Assembly: GCA_963825635.1 (NCBI GenBank)
Contig: CAWGTU010000001.1
Location: 310,001 to 374,000, forward strand
Source of the DNA: JAOUEA01 sp963825635
GTDB taxonomy: Bacteria > Actinomycetota > UBA4738 > HRBIN12
Direction of reading: 5' to 3'
DNA: 64,000 bases
The notes beneath the pieces were generated by a model, which saw only the letters and a list, made by a program, of their open reading frames with translations, did no database searches and was not told where the DNA came from. Position 1 is the stretch's first letter. Each line of letters begins with the position of its first letter. Position numbers and translations under genes: made by a program. This document shows, piece after piece, positions 7,798 through 16,199 of this stretch.

Positions 7798-9165
7798 TCA
7801 CCGACCTTTCGGGTTCCGGACTGGTCGACCGGACGAAGCCTCGTAGAGGTCGAAGTGCTCGAGAGGCAGCAGCGACGAACGGGCCGGGCCCTCAGGGTCC
7901 GGCCCGTTCAGCATCCGCAGCCTACGCGAGTAGCTCGTGTCCCCGATCACCCGGGACCACAGCGATGTGCCGTCCTGCAAACGGAACGCGCGGATCCGCT
8001 TGCCGGCGATCGCGAAGACGACGCCGTTGGCCGCCGCCGGACTCGCACACGCGCCCTCGGTGCAGCTGTAGGCACCGTGGCGGTTGATGGAGGCGACCCA
8101 CGAACGCGCTCCATCGTCTCGACGCAAGGCGACCAGACGACCGTGCAGGGTCTCGGCGATCACTCGGTACGGCGTGACGACCATCGGGGAACCAGGGCTG
8201 ATCTGCCGACCGATCCGCGCCCGCCAGCGGATGCGACCGGTGGTGGCCGAGAGGGCCACGATCGAGTCCCGGCCCTCACGCCAGACCGACGTGTACACCA
8301 TGTCATCAGAGATGCTCGGCGCGCCGATCTGCGCGTGCCGATCCGGTGAACGCCACCGCCACCGGACCGACCCGGTGCGGAGATCGATCGCGAGCAGCCG
8401 CCTCGTGGCGACGTACCCGCGGACCGTGAGGACCGCTCGTCCTGCGTATACCGTCTTCCCGTTGATCGCCGGACGGGTCCAGGTCTGTGGCCGGGTCCAG
8501 GCGACCTCGCCCGCGGCGAGATCGAATGCCCACAGGCGCCCGATCGATCGGCCCGTCGATGTGAAGCCCGTGGTCGAGACGACCGCGATGTCGTGCGCCA
8601 AGACCGGAGCGGCGCCCTGGTAGTTCTCCCCCTCGGCCGAACCGAAGGTCGTGCGGTGGCGCCACAGGGTCTCGCCTGTCCGCGCGTCGAACGCCACGGC
8701 CTCGAACGGGTAGCACGCGTTGACGACCACCGTGCGTCCGCTCACCGCCGGCGCCGCGACCAGCGTGCCGAGATCCCTGCTCCTCCAGATGCGCCGGCCG
8801 GTGTCGGCATCGAGCGCCCAGAGGACGCCATGAACCCGCGCCGACCGCATCGGCGCGGTGAAGACCAGCCCCCGAGCCACGACCGGGGCCGCGTAGATCT
8901 CGCCCCGCAACCCACCCGTCGGGGTGAGATCTCGCTGCCAGCGCCGCGTCAGGTGCGCAACCGTCGTCGGGCTCAACCCTGTCTCGAACGGGTGGTAGCC
9001 GGTGTGCGACGGTCCGTGTGCGAGCTGGGGCCAATCGGCGCGGGAAGCTGACGCCTGGCTCCCGATCCCCGGAGCCAACATGCTGAACACGGCGGCGAAG
9101 ACGATCACACGGAACGCCCAACCGCCTCGGAGCGAGCCGACCCGATACCGAAGCAACGCGCCCAC
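7798..9165 (-). CDS. Secreted PQQ-like beta-propeller repeat protein
   Basis: About 455 residues. I chose the GTG at 9165 because it follows a GAGGGGG ribosome-binding sequence and gives a normal signal peptide (hydrophobic run FRVIVFAAVFSML, cleavage near ASA). Longer in-frame starts at 9276 and 9381 exist but add a Pro/Ser/Arg-rich leader and, for 9381, overlap the upstream gene. The mature part holds repeated blades with motifs such as LWALDADTGRRIWR, VAFDARTGETLWR and LLAIDLRTGSVRW, typical of PQQ-like propellers without proof of PQQ binding. It follows a second propeller gene on the same strand. Probably extracytoplasmic; function unknown. Confidence 0.75.
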   Translation of the reverse strand: MGALLRYRVGSLRGGWAFRVIVFAAVFSMLAPGIGSQASASRADWPQLAHGPSHTGYHPFETGLSPTTVAHLTRRWQRDLTPTGGLRGEIYAAPVVARGLVFTAPMRSARVHGVLWALDADTGRRIWRSRDLGTLVAAPAVSGRTVVVNACYPFEAVAFDARTGETLWRHRTTFGSAEGENYQGAAPVLAHDIAVVSTTGFTSTGRSIGRLWAFDLAAGEVAWTRPQTWTRPAINGKTVYAGRAVLTVRGYVATRRLLAIDLRTGSVRWRWRSPDRHAQIGAPSISDDMVYTSVWREGRDSIVALSATTGRIRWRARIGRQISPGSPMVVTPYRVIAETLHGRLVALRRDDGARSWVASINRHGAYSCTEGACASPAAANGVVFAIAGKRIRAFRLQDGTSLWSRVIGDTSYSRRLRMLNGPDPEGPARSSLLPLEHFDLYEASSGRPVRNPKGR

Positions 9166-9301
9166 CGCTGCTCGCCCCCTCGACTCAAGCGTAGATGGCG
9201 AGATCGGCTCCCCCGAGGGCCGACCGGCCCCGCCGGAGGGGGTCGACGCCCGCGGTCGCGACGAACGATCGGACATGAACTGGAGACCCGGGCCGCGTCT
9301 T

Positions 9302-10651
9302 CTAGGTGGCGTACCCGATCGTCGTGAAGTCGTCGTGACGCCAGAGGTCGGTGTAGCCGCCGACGAAGACCCGCTTGCCATCGAGGTCGACGGCGATCGC
9401 CCGCGGGAATCCCATGCCGTGGACCGTGCGCGTGTAGACGTCGCTCCAGAGCTCGGCGCCGGTCGCCTGGTCGAGGGCGGAGGTCCGCCAGACGTAGTCT
9501 CCGTCGCTCGCCGTGTAGCCGGTCACGAAGAGGACCGGGTCGCTCGGGGATGCCACGATGCCGACGACGCCGTCGTCGGTGCCGTCATCGGGGGAGACCG
9601 CCCAGTCGGGATCGCCGGTCTCGACATCGACGGCCGCGACCGCCGCGTCCTGGTCGGGCGCGGCACCGACGGTCCGGGCGCCGGCGAAGAAGACGGTCGA
9701 TGCGTCGGCGTCGGCGGTGATCTCCCAGACGTCGCCGGGGTAGGCGGGGTCGAGGGTACGCCGTGGGTCGTGCGTGCCGGTGGCGGTGTCGTAGCACACG
9801 ACGCCCCACCGATCGACCGCCGTCGTGCCCCACCGCGTGCCGGCCACGACGAGTCCGACCCCGTGCGGGGTGAGGCCGGCGACCGTGGCCGACGAGAGGC
9901 CACCGATCGTGTCGTTCCAGAGGGTGCCGCCGTCGGCGATGGCGTAGGCCGTCGTGCGGACGTTCCAGCCGCCGCCGGTCTCGGTCCCGCCGGTCACGTA
10001 CGCGACGCCGCGGTCGAGGGCGAGGCCCTCTGCCGAGGCATTGCCGTCGTCGTCGCGGACCACCCGGCGCCAGATGCGCCGGCCGGTGGCAGTGCGCAGA
10101 CCGACGACGACGCGGTCACGGTCTCGCCTCGGTCCCTCGTTCCCGGCGACGACGACGATGCGTCGACCGGTCGCGAGGCCGGTGGCGACGCTGTGGCGGG
10201 CGTTCGCCCACAGCCACGCGGCATGCCCGGTGTCGGCATCGAACGCGACGGCGGCCATGCGGTCGCCGCGGTCGAGCAACGCGACGGTCGCGACCACCCG
10301 GTCACGGGTGGCGACGATGTCCGGCACGCCTGAGATCTCCTGCCCGTCGGCGAAGGGAAACGTGCCGCGCCACAGACGCTGCCCGGTCCGGGCTCGGTAG
10401 GCGAGCACGGCGAACTCACCGGGTGCGGTCGAGCTGTAGCCGGCCACGTAGAGGCGACTGCCGTCGGGGCTGGTGGTCACGGCGAGCGCCTCGTCGACCG
10501 ACCCGCGGGTCCTGCCGGCGTAGTGTTCGACCCACAGCCGGGTGCCGGGATCGGGGGCGCCGACGGCCTGGGCAGCCATCGGGATGCACGAAGCGAGGAC
10601 GGTTGCGAGGATCAGGGTCCGACGACCGAGCGTTCTGGGGAAGGTTCGCAT
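9302..10651 (-). CDS. Secreted beta-propeller repeat protein
   Basis: A 449-residue protein starting at the ATG preceded by AGGAGG at good spacing; a longer frame upstream has no signal and is not used. The N-terminal signal peptide includes TLILATVLASCIPMAAQAVG. Repeated blades of about 50 residues carry motifs like VLAYRARTGQRLWRG, AVAFDADTGHAAW and SALDQATGAELW, as in PQQ-like or outer-surface propeller proteins. It precedes a paralogous propeller gene, with about 136 bases between the stop and the start chosen there. A shared exported role is likely; no enzymatic residues can be assigned. Confidence 0.78.
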   Translation of the reverse strand: MRTFPRTLGRRTLILATVLASCIPMAAQAVGAPDPGTRLWVEHYAGRTRGSVDEALAVTTSPDGSRLYVAGYSSTAPGEFAVLAYRARTGQRLWRGTFPFADGQEISGVPDIVATRDRVVATVALLDRGDRMAAVAFDADTGHAAWLWANARHSVATGLATGRRIVVVAGNEGPRRDRDRVVVGLRTATGRRIWRRVVRDDDGNASAEGLALDRGVAYVTGGTETGGGWNVRTTAYAIADGGTLWNDTIGGLSSATVAGLTPHGVGLVVAGTRWGTTAVDRWGVVCYDTATGTHDPRRTLDPAYPGDVWEITADADASTVFFAGARTVGAAPDQDAAVAAVDVETGDPDWAVSPDDGTDDGVVGIVASPSDPVLFVTGYTASDGDYVWRTSALDQATGAELWSDVYTRTVHGMGFPRAIAVDLDGKRVFVGGYTDLWRHDDFTTIGYAT

Positions 10652-10742
10652 GGGGGATCGCCTCCTACCGTGACCATCGCACCGATATCTCCTGGGCCGC
10701 AGTGGCGATGGTCCCCGCCCCGGCGGGCCCATCGGCGGCGAA

Positions 10743-10757
10743 GACATCGCCGATGTC
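10743..10757. promoter_or_regulatory. 15-bp perfect palindrome, candidate operator
   Basis: GACATCG-C-CGATGTC is a perfect palindrome in the 233-base divergent region between the beta-propeller gene (minus) and the cNMP-domain transporter (plus). Its size fits a dimeric repressor site. No adjacent regulator gene was identified. Confidence 0.35.
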
Positions 10758-10773
10758 CCGTTCGTGCCACGCA

Positions 10774-10832
10774 ACTAGGCAGGGACGTCCGTGTTCCGTC
10801 TGCAGGCGCCACTAGGGAGGTCCTTGCCTAGT
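10774..10832. repeat. Inverted repeat ACTAGGCA(G/A)GGAC in divergent promoter region
   Basis: ACTAGGCAGGGAC (10774-10786) and its near-perfect reverse complement GTCCTTGCCTAGT (10820-10832; 12 of 13 match) flank a 33-base spacer. It ends about 50 bases before the transporter start. It could bind a regulator at two half-sites or fold as a long hairpin. Confidence 0.35.
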
Positions 10833-10872
10833 CATGCGGGAGCCGACACGCCGGAGTTGAGCGCTCCCGGCG

Positions 10873-10878
10873 TACTCT
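10873..10878 (+). promoter_or_regulatory. -10 element of a leaderless promoter
   Basis: TACTCT ends 6 bases before the GTG at 10885, which has no Shine-Dalgarno sequence. Confidence 0.5.
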
Positions 10879-10884
10879 CCGTGC

Positions 10885-12543
10885 GTGAATCGGCTGCTCG
10901 CGCACCTCGGTCCGCCGCTCCGAGCCCTCAAAGGCGTGCTCGGGAACCGCCCCATCACCCGCATGGAGCTGGCGTTCCTGCTGTTCAACCTCGCGGAGCC
11001 CGCGATGTGGGTTGCGATCCTCGTGTATGCCTTCGACCGCGGCGGCACGCGGGCGGCCGGGTTCGTCACGATCTTGCTGATGGCGCCCGCCGGAATCCTC
11101 GCCCCACTGGTGGCCTCGCTCGGCGATCGGTTCCCGAAGGAGCGGGTCGTACGGTTCGGGTACCTCGCCCAGGCCCTCACGACCGCCGCGGTCGGGGTCG
11201 CGATCGCCACCGACGCCGCCGCCGGTCTCGTGTACGGGCTCGCGACGCTGGCGGCGATCACGTACACGACCGGCCGGCCGAACCACCACGCGCTGCTGCC
11301 CGGGCTCTCCCGCACGCCCGAAGAGCTCGCCGCGGCCAACTCCGTCTCGTCGCTGATGGAAGGCGTCGGGGGCACGATCGGATCGATCGCCTCCACCGTG
11401 GTGCTCGCGGTCTCGGGCGTCGGCGCCGTGTACGGGCTCGCGGCCGCCGCCCTGTTCCTCGCGGTCGCGACGACGCTCGGCATCCATGTCCCGGGGGATG
11501 GACGAGCTCGAGATGCGTTCCGGCCCTGGTCCCTGCTCACCGATGCGTGGCACGGCCTCGCGACGGTGGTGCGGTCGCCCGACGCGCGCCCGCCCGTCGC
11601 GATCACGGCGGTGCTCACCGCGACGGTCGGGGCGGTCGGCGTGCTCACCGTGCCGCTCGCGCTCGAGGAGCTCGGGCTCGGCGATCCGGGTGTCGGCTAC
11701 GTGACGACGATGATCAGCGTCGGGCTGCTCGTGGGCGCCGCCGCCTCGGTCGTGCTCGCGGCCCGGCGGCGTCTCGCGCTGGCGATCGTGCTCTCGGCCT
11801 CATGGTTCGCGGTCAGCGCGGTGCTCTACGGCGTGACGACCACGGTGCTCGTCGTCACGATCGCCTCGATCGTCTACGGGTCGGCGATCACGCTGATGGA
11901 CGTCCTCGGCCGCACGCTGCTGCAGCGCACCGTGCGGGGCGACGTGCTCACCCGCGTATTCGGCGCGGTCGAGGCGCTCTGGCTGCTCGGGTACGGCGCG
12001 GGCGCCGCGGCCGCACCTCTGCTCGAGCGTTGGCTCGGGCTCGGGCCGGCGTTCGCCCTCTGCGGCGGGGTCATGCTCGTGGCCGCGCTCGCGACGCTCC
12101 CCGGGCTCCGTCGCATCGACGAGCGCACGGTCGTGCCGGAGCGGCAGTTGGTGCTTCTGCGCCGCATCCCCATGTTCGCCCCGCTCCCACCCCTGGACCT
12201 CGAGCGCATCGCCCGTCAGCTCGACCTGATCCAGGTCCCGTCCGGGACCGAGCTGATCCGCCAGGGCGATATCGGGGATCGGTTCTACGCCGTCGATGCG
12301 GGCTCGTTCGAGATCGTCCGCGACGGCACGGCGATCGCGACCGCCATCGAGGGCGACTACTTCGGCGAGATCGCGCTGTTGCACGACGTGCCGCGCACGG
12401 CCACCGTGCGCGCCTCGAGCGACGGCGCCGTCTGGGCGTTGGACCAGGAAGAGTTCCTCGCGACGGTGACCGGGCTCCCGCAGGCGGCGAGCGCCGCGCA
12501 TGCGATCTCGGAGGAACGCCGCCGCACGACACCGGCGAGCTGA
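10885..12543 (+). CDS. MFS-type transporter with C-terminal cyclic-nucleotide-binding domain
   Basis: A 552-residue fusion. Residues about 20-405 hold roughly 10-12 membrane helices of a major-facilitator permease, including the loop GDRFPKERVV between helices 2 and 3. Residues about 425-535 form a cNMP domain: PSGTELIRQGD, then the phosphate-binding cassette FGEIALLHDVPRTATV, with the Glu and Arg that contact ribose and phosphate present. The protein should respond to cAMP or cGMP at the inner face of the membrane; the cargo is unknown. GTG start, apparently leaderless. A second transporter with a cNMP domain and three nucleotide cyclases lie 5-12 kb away. Confidence 0.82.
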   Translation: MNRLLAHLGPPLRALKGVLGNRPITRMELAFLLFNLAEPAMWVAILVYAFDRGGTRAAGFVTILLMAPAGILAPLVASLGDRFPKERVVRFGYLAQALTTAAVGVAIATDAAAGLVYGLATLAAITYTTGRPNHHALLPGLSRTPEELAAANSVSSLMEGVGGTIGSIASTVVLAVSGVGAVYGLAAAALFLAVATTLGIHVPGDGRARDAFRPWSLLTDAWHGLATVVRSPDARPPVAITAVLTATVGAVGVLTVPLALEELGLGDPGVGYVTTMISVGLLVGAAASVVLAARRRLALAIVLSASWFAVSAVLYGVTTTVLVVTIASIVYGSAITLMDVLGRTLLQRTVRGDVLTRVFGAVEALWLLGYGAGAAAAPLLERWLGLGPAFALCGGVMLVAALATLPGLRRIDERTVVPERQLVLLRRIPMFAPLPPLDLERIARQLDLIQVPSGTELIRQGDIGDRFYAVDAGSFEIVRDGTAIATAIEGDYFGEIALLHDVPRTATVRASSDGAVWALDQEEFLATVTGLPQAASAAHAISEERRRTTPAS

Positions 12544-12638
12544 TCAAACGCCCGTCGTCCCGACCGTCCGTCCGATCGTGGTCCGAACGACCCCATCGCG
12601 TCCGACGACTCAGAGCCATGGTGGCGATATGACGAACG

Positions 12639-12650
12639 TTCCACGTGGAA
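12639..12650. promoter_or_regulatory. 12-bp perfect palindrome TTCCACGTGGAA
   Basis: The palindrome lies just before the ribosome-binding site of the flavodoxin gene. With flanks (CGTTCCACGTGGAAGG) it agrees with the bacterial parS consensus at about 13 of 16 positions, but the outer bases are wrong. It may equally be an operator. Confidence 0.3.
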
Positions 12651-12663
12651 GGAGGGGAGGGTC

Positions 12664-13152
12664 GTGAAGATCGAGTACGTCCACGCATCGAAGTACGGCA
12701 ACGGCGCCAGGGTCGCCGATGAGTTCAAGGAGCGGATGGCGAGCCGAAGCGTGACGGTCGACGTGCACCACGTGGGGGACCTCGACCCGAAGGAGCTTCC
12801 GACGGCCGACCTGTTTGTCTTCAGCTCGCCCGGGCGCATGGGCAAGCCGATCCGTGGCATGCGTCGCTTCTTGAAAGACGTTCGGCTGCCCGAGGGGACG
12901 AGGTATGCGCTCCTCACGACCGAGATGGCGCCGCAGCCCGACAAGAAGACGGGTCGCATGCCCACGGAGGAGGAGATCTGCAAGTACCAGAAGGTCCGCC
13001 CGACCATGCACGCGCTGCTGCAGGCCAAGGGCCTGATCGACGTGGCCGAGGACAAGGTCTACGTGACCCAGATCAAGGGGCCGCTGGAGGACGGATGGCA
13101 ACGGAAGGTGGAGGCGTTCGCGGACCAGCTGACCGTCGCCGATCGAGGGTGA
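12664..13152 (+). CDS. Flavodoxin-domain protein
   Basis: A 162-residue single-domain protein with a flavodoxin-like opening (KIEYVHASKYGNGARVADEF); SKYGNG occupies the position of the FMN phosphate-binding loop. FVFSSPGRMGKP near residue 53 matches the second flavin loop region. GTG start with a strong GGAGGGGAGGG upstream. The gene overlaps the next one (GTGA), suggesting joint expression with the methyltransferase-like membrane protein. It is probably an electron-transfer or FMN-dependent redox protein; partner unknown. Confidence 0.72.
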   Translation: MKIEYVHASKYGNGARVADEFKERMASRSVTVDVHHVGDLDPKELPTADLFVFSSPGRMGKPIRGMRRFLKDVRLPEGTRYALLTTEMAPQPDKKTGRMPTEEEICKYQKVRPTMHALLQAKGLIDVAEDKVYVTQIKGPLEDGWQRKVEAFADQLTVADRG

Positions 13153-13604
13153 CGCTGAAGGAACTCGCCGGCAGCGGCGACACGATCATGCTCGCGACTC
13201 TGCCATTCGTCGTCCTCGGCGTGATCCTGAACCTGGTCTTCCCGTCGTTCTTCGAGGTCGGCGGTCCGTCCGACGCGTTGAGGATCATCTCGATCGTGGT
13301 GCTGGTTCCCGGGGTCACGATCTGGCTGTGGTCGGCGGTGCTGATCGTGACGAAGGTGCCTCGAGGTGAGCTGATCACCACCGGGCCGTTCGCGTGGGTG
13401 AAGCACCCGATCTACACGGGCGTGGCGCTCCTCGTGCTCCCGTGGATCGGCTTCCTGCTGAACACGTGGCTGGGCGCGCTGATCGGCATCGTGCTCTACG
13501 TCGCGTGCCGGCGGTACGCCACCGAGGAGGAGGCACAGCTCTCGGAGCATTTCGGCCCCGCTTGGGACGAGTACCGTGCCACGGTGAAGTTCGCCTGGCT
13601 CTAG
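13149..13604 (+). CDS. Isoprenylcysteine carboxyl methyltransferase-like membrane protein
   Basis: A 151-residue protein; I chose the GTG overlapping the flavodoxin stop rather than the longer frame from 13095. Three to four hydrophobic segments are visible. The family signature is present: LITTGPFAWVKHPIYTG (about residue 76-92), then the acidic EEEAQLSEHFGPAWDEYR near the C-terminus. Such small bacterial ICMT/PEMT-like proteins are predicted SAM-dependent methyltransferases at the membrane; substrates are mostly unknown. It is translationally coupled to the flavodoxin gene. Confidence 0.75.
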   Translation: MTLKELAGSGDTIMLATLPFVVLGVILNLVFPSFFEVGGPSDALRIISIVVLVPGVTIWLWSAVLIVTKVPRGELITTGPFAWVKHPIYTGVALLVLPWIGFLLNTWLGALIGIVLYVACRRYATEEEAQLSEHFGPAWDEYRATVKFAWL

Positions 13605-13759
13605 AGGTCGGGTCGTCGCATGAACTCCCACGTCGCGCCGATGGGGTCGAAGCCGAGACATTCGTACAGGGACTTCGGCCAGTCGTCTTCCTCCGCGCCG
13701 ATGAAGATCCGTGTCGTCACGGCCGTCGTCGGGCTCGTGCTGACCTTCATGGGGAATCG
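13601..13759 (-). pseudogene. C-terminal remnant of a GNAT acetyltransferase
   Basis: On the minus strand an open stretch of about 52 codons with no start ends at 13601. Its tail reads IFIGAEEDDWPKSLYECLGF then DPIGATWEF, the usual last strands of GNAT N-acetyltransferases (Trp-Pro, Leu-Tyr, Leu-Gly-Phe). An in-frame stop at 13760-13762 and loss of the acetyl-CoA-binding part upstream show that it is broken. The plus-strand ORF over the same bases (13620-13835) has no family features and I treat it as a shadow. Confidence 0.6.
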
Positions 13760-13913
13760 CTACACGACAGTGCGTCGTGGAGATGCCCTCGACGGCGGCC
13801 GCTACGAGTACGAGGAAGAGCACCGCTCGATCTGACCTGAGACGGGCGCTCACCTGTGCCATCATCCGCGTCGACGGACCTCGCCGGCTCGTCGACGCGA
13901 AAGGTGGGTGGCC

Positions 13914-14099
13914 ATGGGCAACAGCAACGCAGGGGCGGCGGCAGGTGGAGGCGCGATCTACGGCCTCGGCATCTTCGGAGCCTTCGTCTACTACTGGCAG
14001 GCGGCCGACCAGTTCTGGGAGTACATCCTTGCCTTCGTCGCAGGGCTGTTCTGGCCGGCATTCATGGTCTACGAGGTCTTCAAGACCCTCGGAGCCTGA
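13914..14099 (+). CDS. Small membrane protein of unknown function
   Basis: A 61-residue protein. ATG 13914 follows AAGGTGG; an in-frame GTG at 13908 is possible. A Gly/Ala-rich N-terminus (NSNAGAAAGGGA) is followed by one or two hydrophobic segments (GLGIFGAFVYYW and YILAFVAGLFWPAFMVY). I do not recognise the family by name, though it has the look of small actinobacterial envelope proteins. It stands alone between the acetyltransferase remnant and a convergent zinc-ribbon gene. Confidence 0.6.
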   Translation: MGNSNAGAAAGGGAIYGLGIFGAFVYYWQAADQFWEYILAFVAGLFWPAFMVYEVFKTLGA

Positions 14100-14109
14100 G
14101 AGGAGCCGC

Positions 14110-14295
14110 CTACGAACCGATCGGCTGTGGCTGCGGTGCGTCCTCGAGGACGACCTGGGTGTGCACGTGGCCGCACCGGTAGAGCGTCCATCGCACGAGG
14201 CCGTCGTCGCTCACGTGCATGCCGGACAACGACGGTCCGGGCCGACCACACTGCTCGCAGAAGGGGACTGGGTCGGTCATGGCTGGGTCGGTCAT
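14110..14295 (-). CDS. Small zinc-ribbon-like protein
   Basis: About 61 residues from the ATG at 14295 (or 14280). It contains FCEQCGRPGP and, about 30 residues later, YRCGHVHTQVV, so two Cys pairs or a Cys/His pair could bind zinc. The start region carries a direct duplication of 14-15 bases that makes the protein open with MTDPAMTDP and gives two equally placed start codons. No partner is evident; the upstream acyltransferase gene on the same strand ends 114 bases before it. Confidence 0.5.
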   Translation of the reverse strand: MTDPAMTDPVPFCEQCGRPGPSLSGMHVSDDGLVRWTLYRCGHVHTQVVLEDAPQPQPIGS

Positions 14296-14408
14296 GGGCG
14301 GAGTCTGCCGAACGACCGACCCTGCTGGCATCGGTCCGACGACCGCTTTCCCGACCCCCCGGTACCCGTTCCTGACTAGGACTCCTGGACCGGGTGAGCC
14401 GATCGCGT

Positions 14409-15548
14409 TCACCCCACGGCAGGCACGTGCGCGCGGTGGTCTCGCGGCTCACGCGCCGGGAGCGGCTTCATGCCGAACATGAACCGTGTGACGTTCGTTC
14501 GCTTCACGACGGCCTCGTAGATCGCGACGGTGGCGAGCAGCGAGCCGACGGACACGAGCACGGATCCAGGGAGGGCCGGCATCGTGAACGCGCTCAGCAC
14601 CGCATACGCGACCACGATGATCACGCTCTGGTGCAGCAGGTAGATCGGGTAGGCGGCCTGGTTCCCCCATCGCAGGAACGCGTTCTCGAACGACAGGAAT
14701 CGCTTCCCGAGCGCGAGCAGCGCGAGCACGCTCGCCCAGACGACCGTCGCGGACCACATGTCGAGCACGACCGACATGGCGCCCGCGTCCCACCGGTCGC
14801 CGGCGCCCGAGATCCAGAGCCACAGCTGCGACGCGATCAACCCCCCGGCCACCGGCGCCAGCCACTTCCATGCGTTGTCGATCGCGGATTCCAGGCGCGG
14901 CTCCGACACGAGCAGGAACCCGCCGACGAACAGCGCGAACGAGTAGAAGAGGTTCTGCGGGCCGTCCTCGGGCCACGGCACCCCGTCGCCCACGTACAGC
15001 ACGAGCGGCATCAGGGCCAGGTACCAGAACACCCAGCGCCGTGGCCCGTTGCGCCGATGCCAGCGGGCGAACAGCGGCGCCGCCACCATCGAGTAGAGGA
15101 ACAGGTAGAAGATGAACCACAGGTGGCCCGGCGTGAACCCGCCGTCGTAGCCGCCGATCTCGCCCTGCATCGTCCAGTAGTCGGTGGTGAAGGCGGAGAT
15201 CGATGTGCTGCCGCCTCGCCACGCGATCGCCAGGTAGGACTGGATCGGCACGATCACGACGAGCCCGAATAGGAACGGCACGAGCAACCGCTTCACGCGC
15301 TCGACGCGGTACGCGTGGGCGTCGCGCCGCCCGAACGCGTACCACGATGCCGCGCCGGCGAGCACGAACAACAGCTCCGTCTGCCACTGACCGATGAACG
15401 CGATCACCGACCAGAACAACGCCTCGCTGGTCGCGGCCGAGTGCACGTAGAAGTCCTCGAACGGATCGAACACGCGCGCGGAGTGGAACGGCAGCAGCAA
15501 GAACACCGCGATCACTCGGAGCCAGTCGAGGTCATGTCGCCGCTGCAC
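14409..15548 (-). CDS. Acyltransferase 3 family integral membrane protein
   Basis: A 379-residue membrane protein with about 10 hydrophobic segments. The N-terminal RHDLDWLRVIAVFLLLPFHS has the catalytic-type Asp/Arg and His arrangement of acyltransferase-3 (OafA/MdoC-like) proteins, and WGNQAAYPIYLLHQSVII near residue 313 is the second family hallmark. GTG start with GGGAGG upstream. These proteins usually transfer acyl groups to sugars or polymers across the membrane. The substrate cannot be told from the sequence, and no sugar-polymer genes are adjacent. Confidence 0.8.
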   Translation of the reverse strand: MQRRHDLDWLRVIAVFLLLPFHSARVFDPFEDFYVHSAATSEALFWSVIAFIGQWQTELLFVLAGAASWYAFGRRDAHAYRVERVKRLLVPFLFGLVVIVPIQSYLAIAWRGGSTSISAFTTDYWTMQGEIGGYDGGFTPGHLWFIFYLFLYSMVAAPLFARWHRRNGPRRWVFWYLALMPLVLYVGDGVPWPEDGPQNLFYSFALFVGGFLLVSEPRLESAIDNAWKWLAPVAGGLIASQLWLWISGAGDRWDAGAMSVVLDMWSATVVWASVLALLALGKRFLSFENAFLRWGNQAAYPIYLLHQSVIIVVAYAVLSAFTMPALPGSVLVSVGSLLATVAIYEAVVKRTNVTRFMFGMKPLPAREPRDHRAHVPAVG

Positions 15549-15691
15549 GAAGGGCCTCCCGACATTGCGTCAGGCGCTCGCATCTCGAGCATGCAACGGG
15601 GAAACTGGCGTGGCACGGGCGAAGGTCCCCGGTCCGCCGGGGAATCGGACCCGCGGTGTGCGAAGGTCGCTCTTCCAGGGAGGAGGCGCAG

Positions 15692-16159
15692 ATGGCGGAC
15701 GACCCCGTCGAGGCGGGTGCCCCGAGGACGAGAGACGTCACACGCGTCTATGACGACGGGCGTATCCGGGTGCTGTGGGACGCGACGCTCTGCTTGCACA
15801 CCGGGATCTGTCTTCAGATGCTGCCCGAGGTGTTCGACGTCAGCGCTCGCCCCTGGGTCGACCTCGCGGCCGCCGATGCCGACCAGATCGCCGGGACGAT
15901 CCGGGCGTGTCCGACGGGTGCGCTCCGCTACGAGGGCGATGGCGTGCCGCTGGAGGTGCCGGACGATCCCACGACGGTGGAGGTCCGACCGGACGGTCCG
16001 CTCTACCTTCGGGGGCGCATCCGGGTGCAGACCTCCGGTAGGCGATCGGTCCGCGAGGAGTATCGGGTGGCGTTGTGTCGATGCGGCGCCAGTCGGAACA
16101 AGCCGTTCTGCGACAACAGCCATCGCCTGATCGACTTCCGCGACAGCGGCGAGTTCTGA
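15692..16159 (+). CDS. Fused 4Fe-4S mono-cluster and CDGSH iron-sulfur protein
   Basis: A 155-residue protein starting at the ATG after GGGAGGAGG. Residues about 28-82 resemble the divergent 4Fe-4S mono-cluster (Fer4_19) domain: LCLHTGICLQ then RACPTGALRYE. Residues about 125-145 carry a CDGSH-type site, LCRCGASRNKPFCDNSH, with the three Cys and one His that hold a 2Fe-2S cluster. The fusion is a known architecture. It is likely a soluble electron carrier or redox sensor; no dedicated partner lies next to it. Confidence 0.8.
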   Translation: MADDPVEAGAPRTRDVTRVYDDGRIRVLWDATLCLHTGICLQMLPEVFDVSARPWVDLAAADADQIAGTIRACPTGALRYEGDGVPLEVPDDPTTVEVRPDGPLYLRGRIRVQTSGRRSVREEYRVALCRCGASRNKPFCDNSHRLIDFRDSGEF

Positions 16160-16187
16160 CGGCTTCCCCCGCAGGGGCTCCGCCGCC

Positions 16188-16193
16188 TAGTCT
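16188..16193 (+). promoter_or_regulatory. -10 element of a leaderless promoter
   Basis: TAGTCT ends 6 bases before the GTG at 16200; no ribosome-binding site is visible. Confidence 0.5.
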
Positions 16194-16199
16194 CGGCTC

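Noticed and set aside
13620..13835. 71-codon plus-strand ORF
   Set aside because: Overlaps the readable GNAT remnant on the other strand and has no ribosome-binding site or family features, though its end (MGNRYTTV) is of unclear origin.
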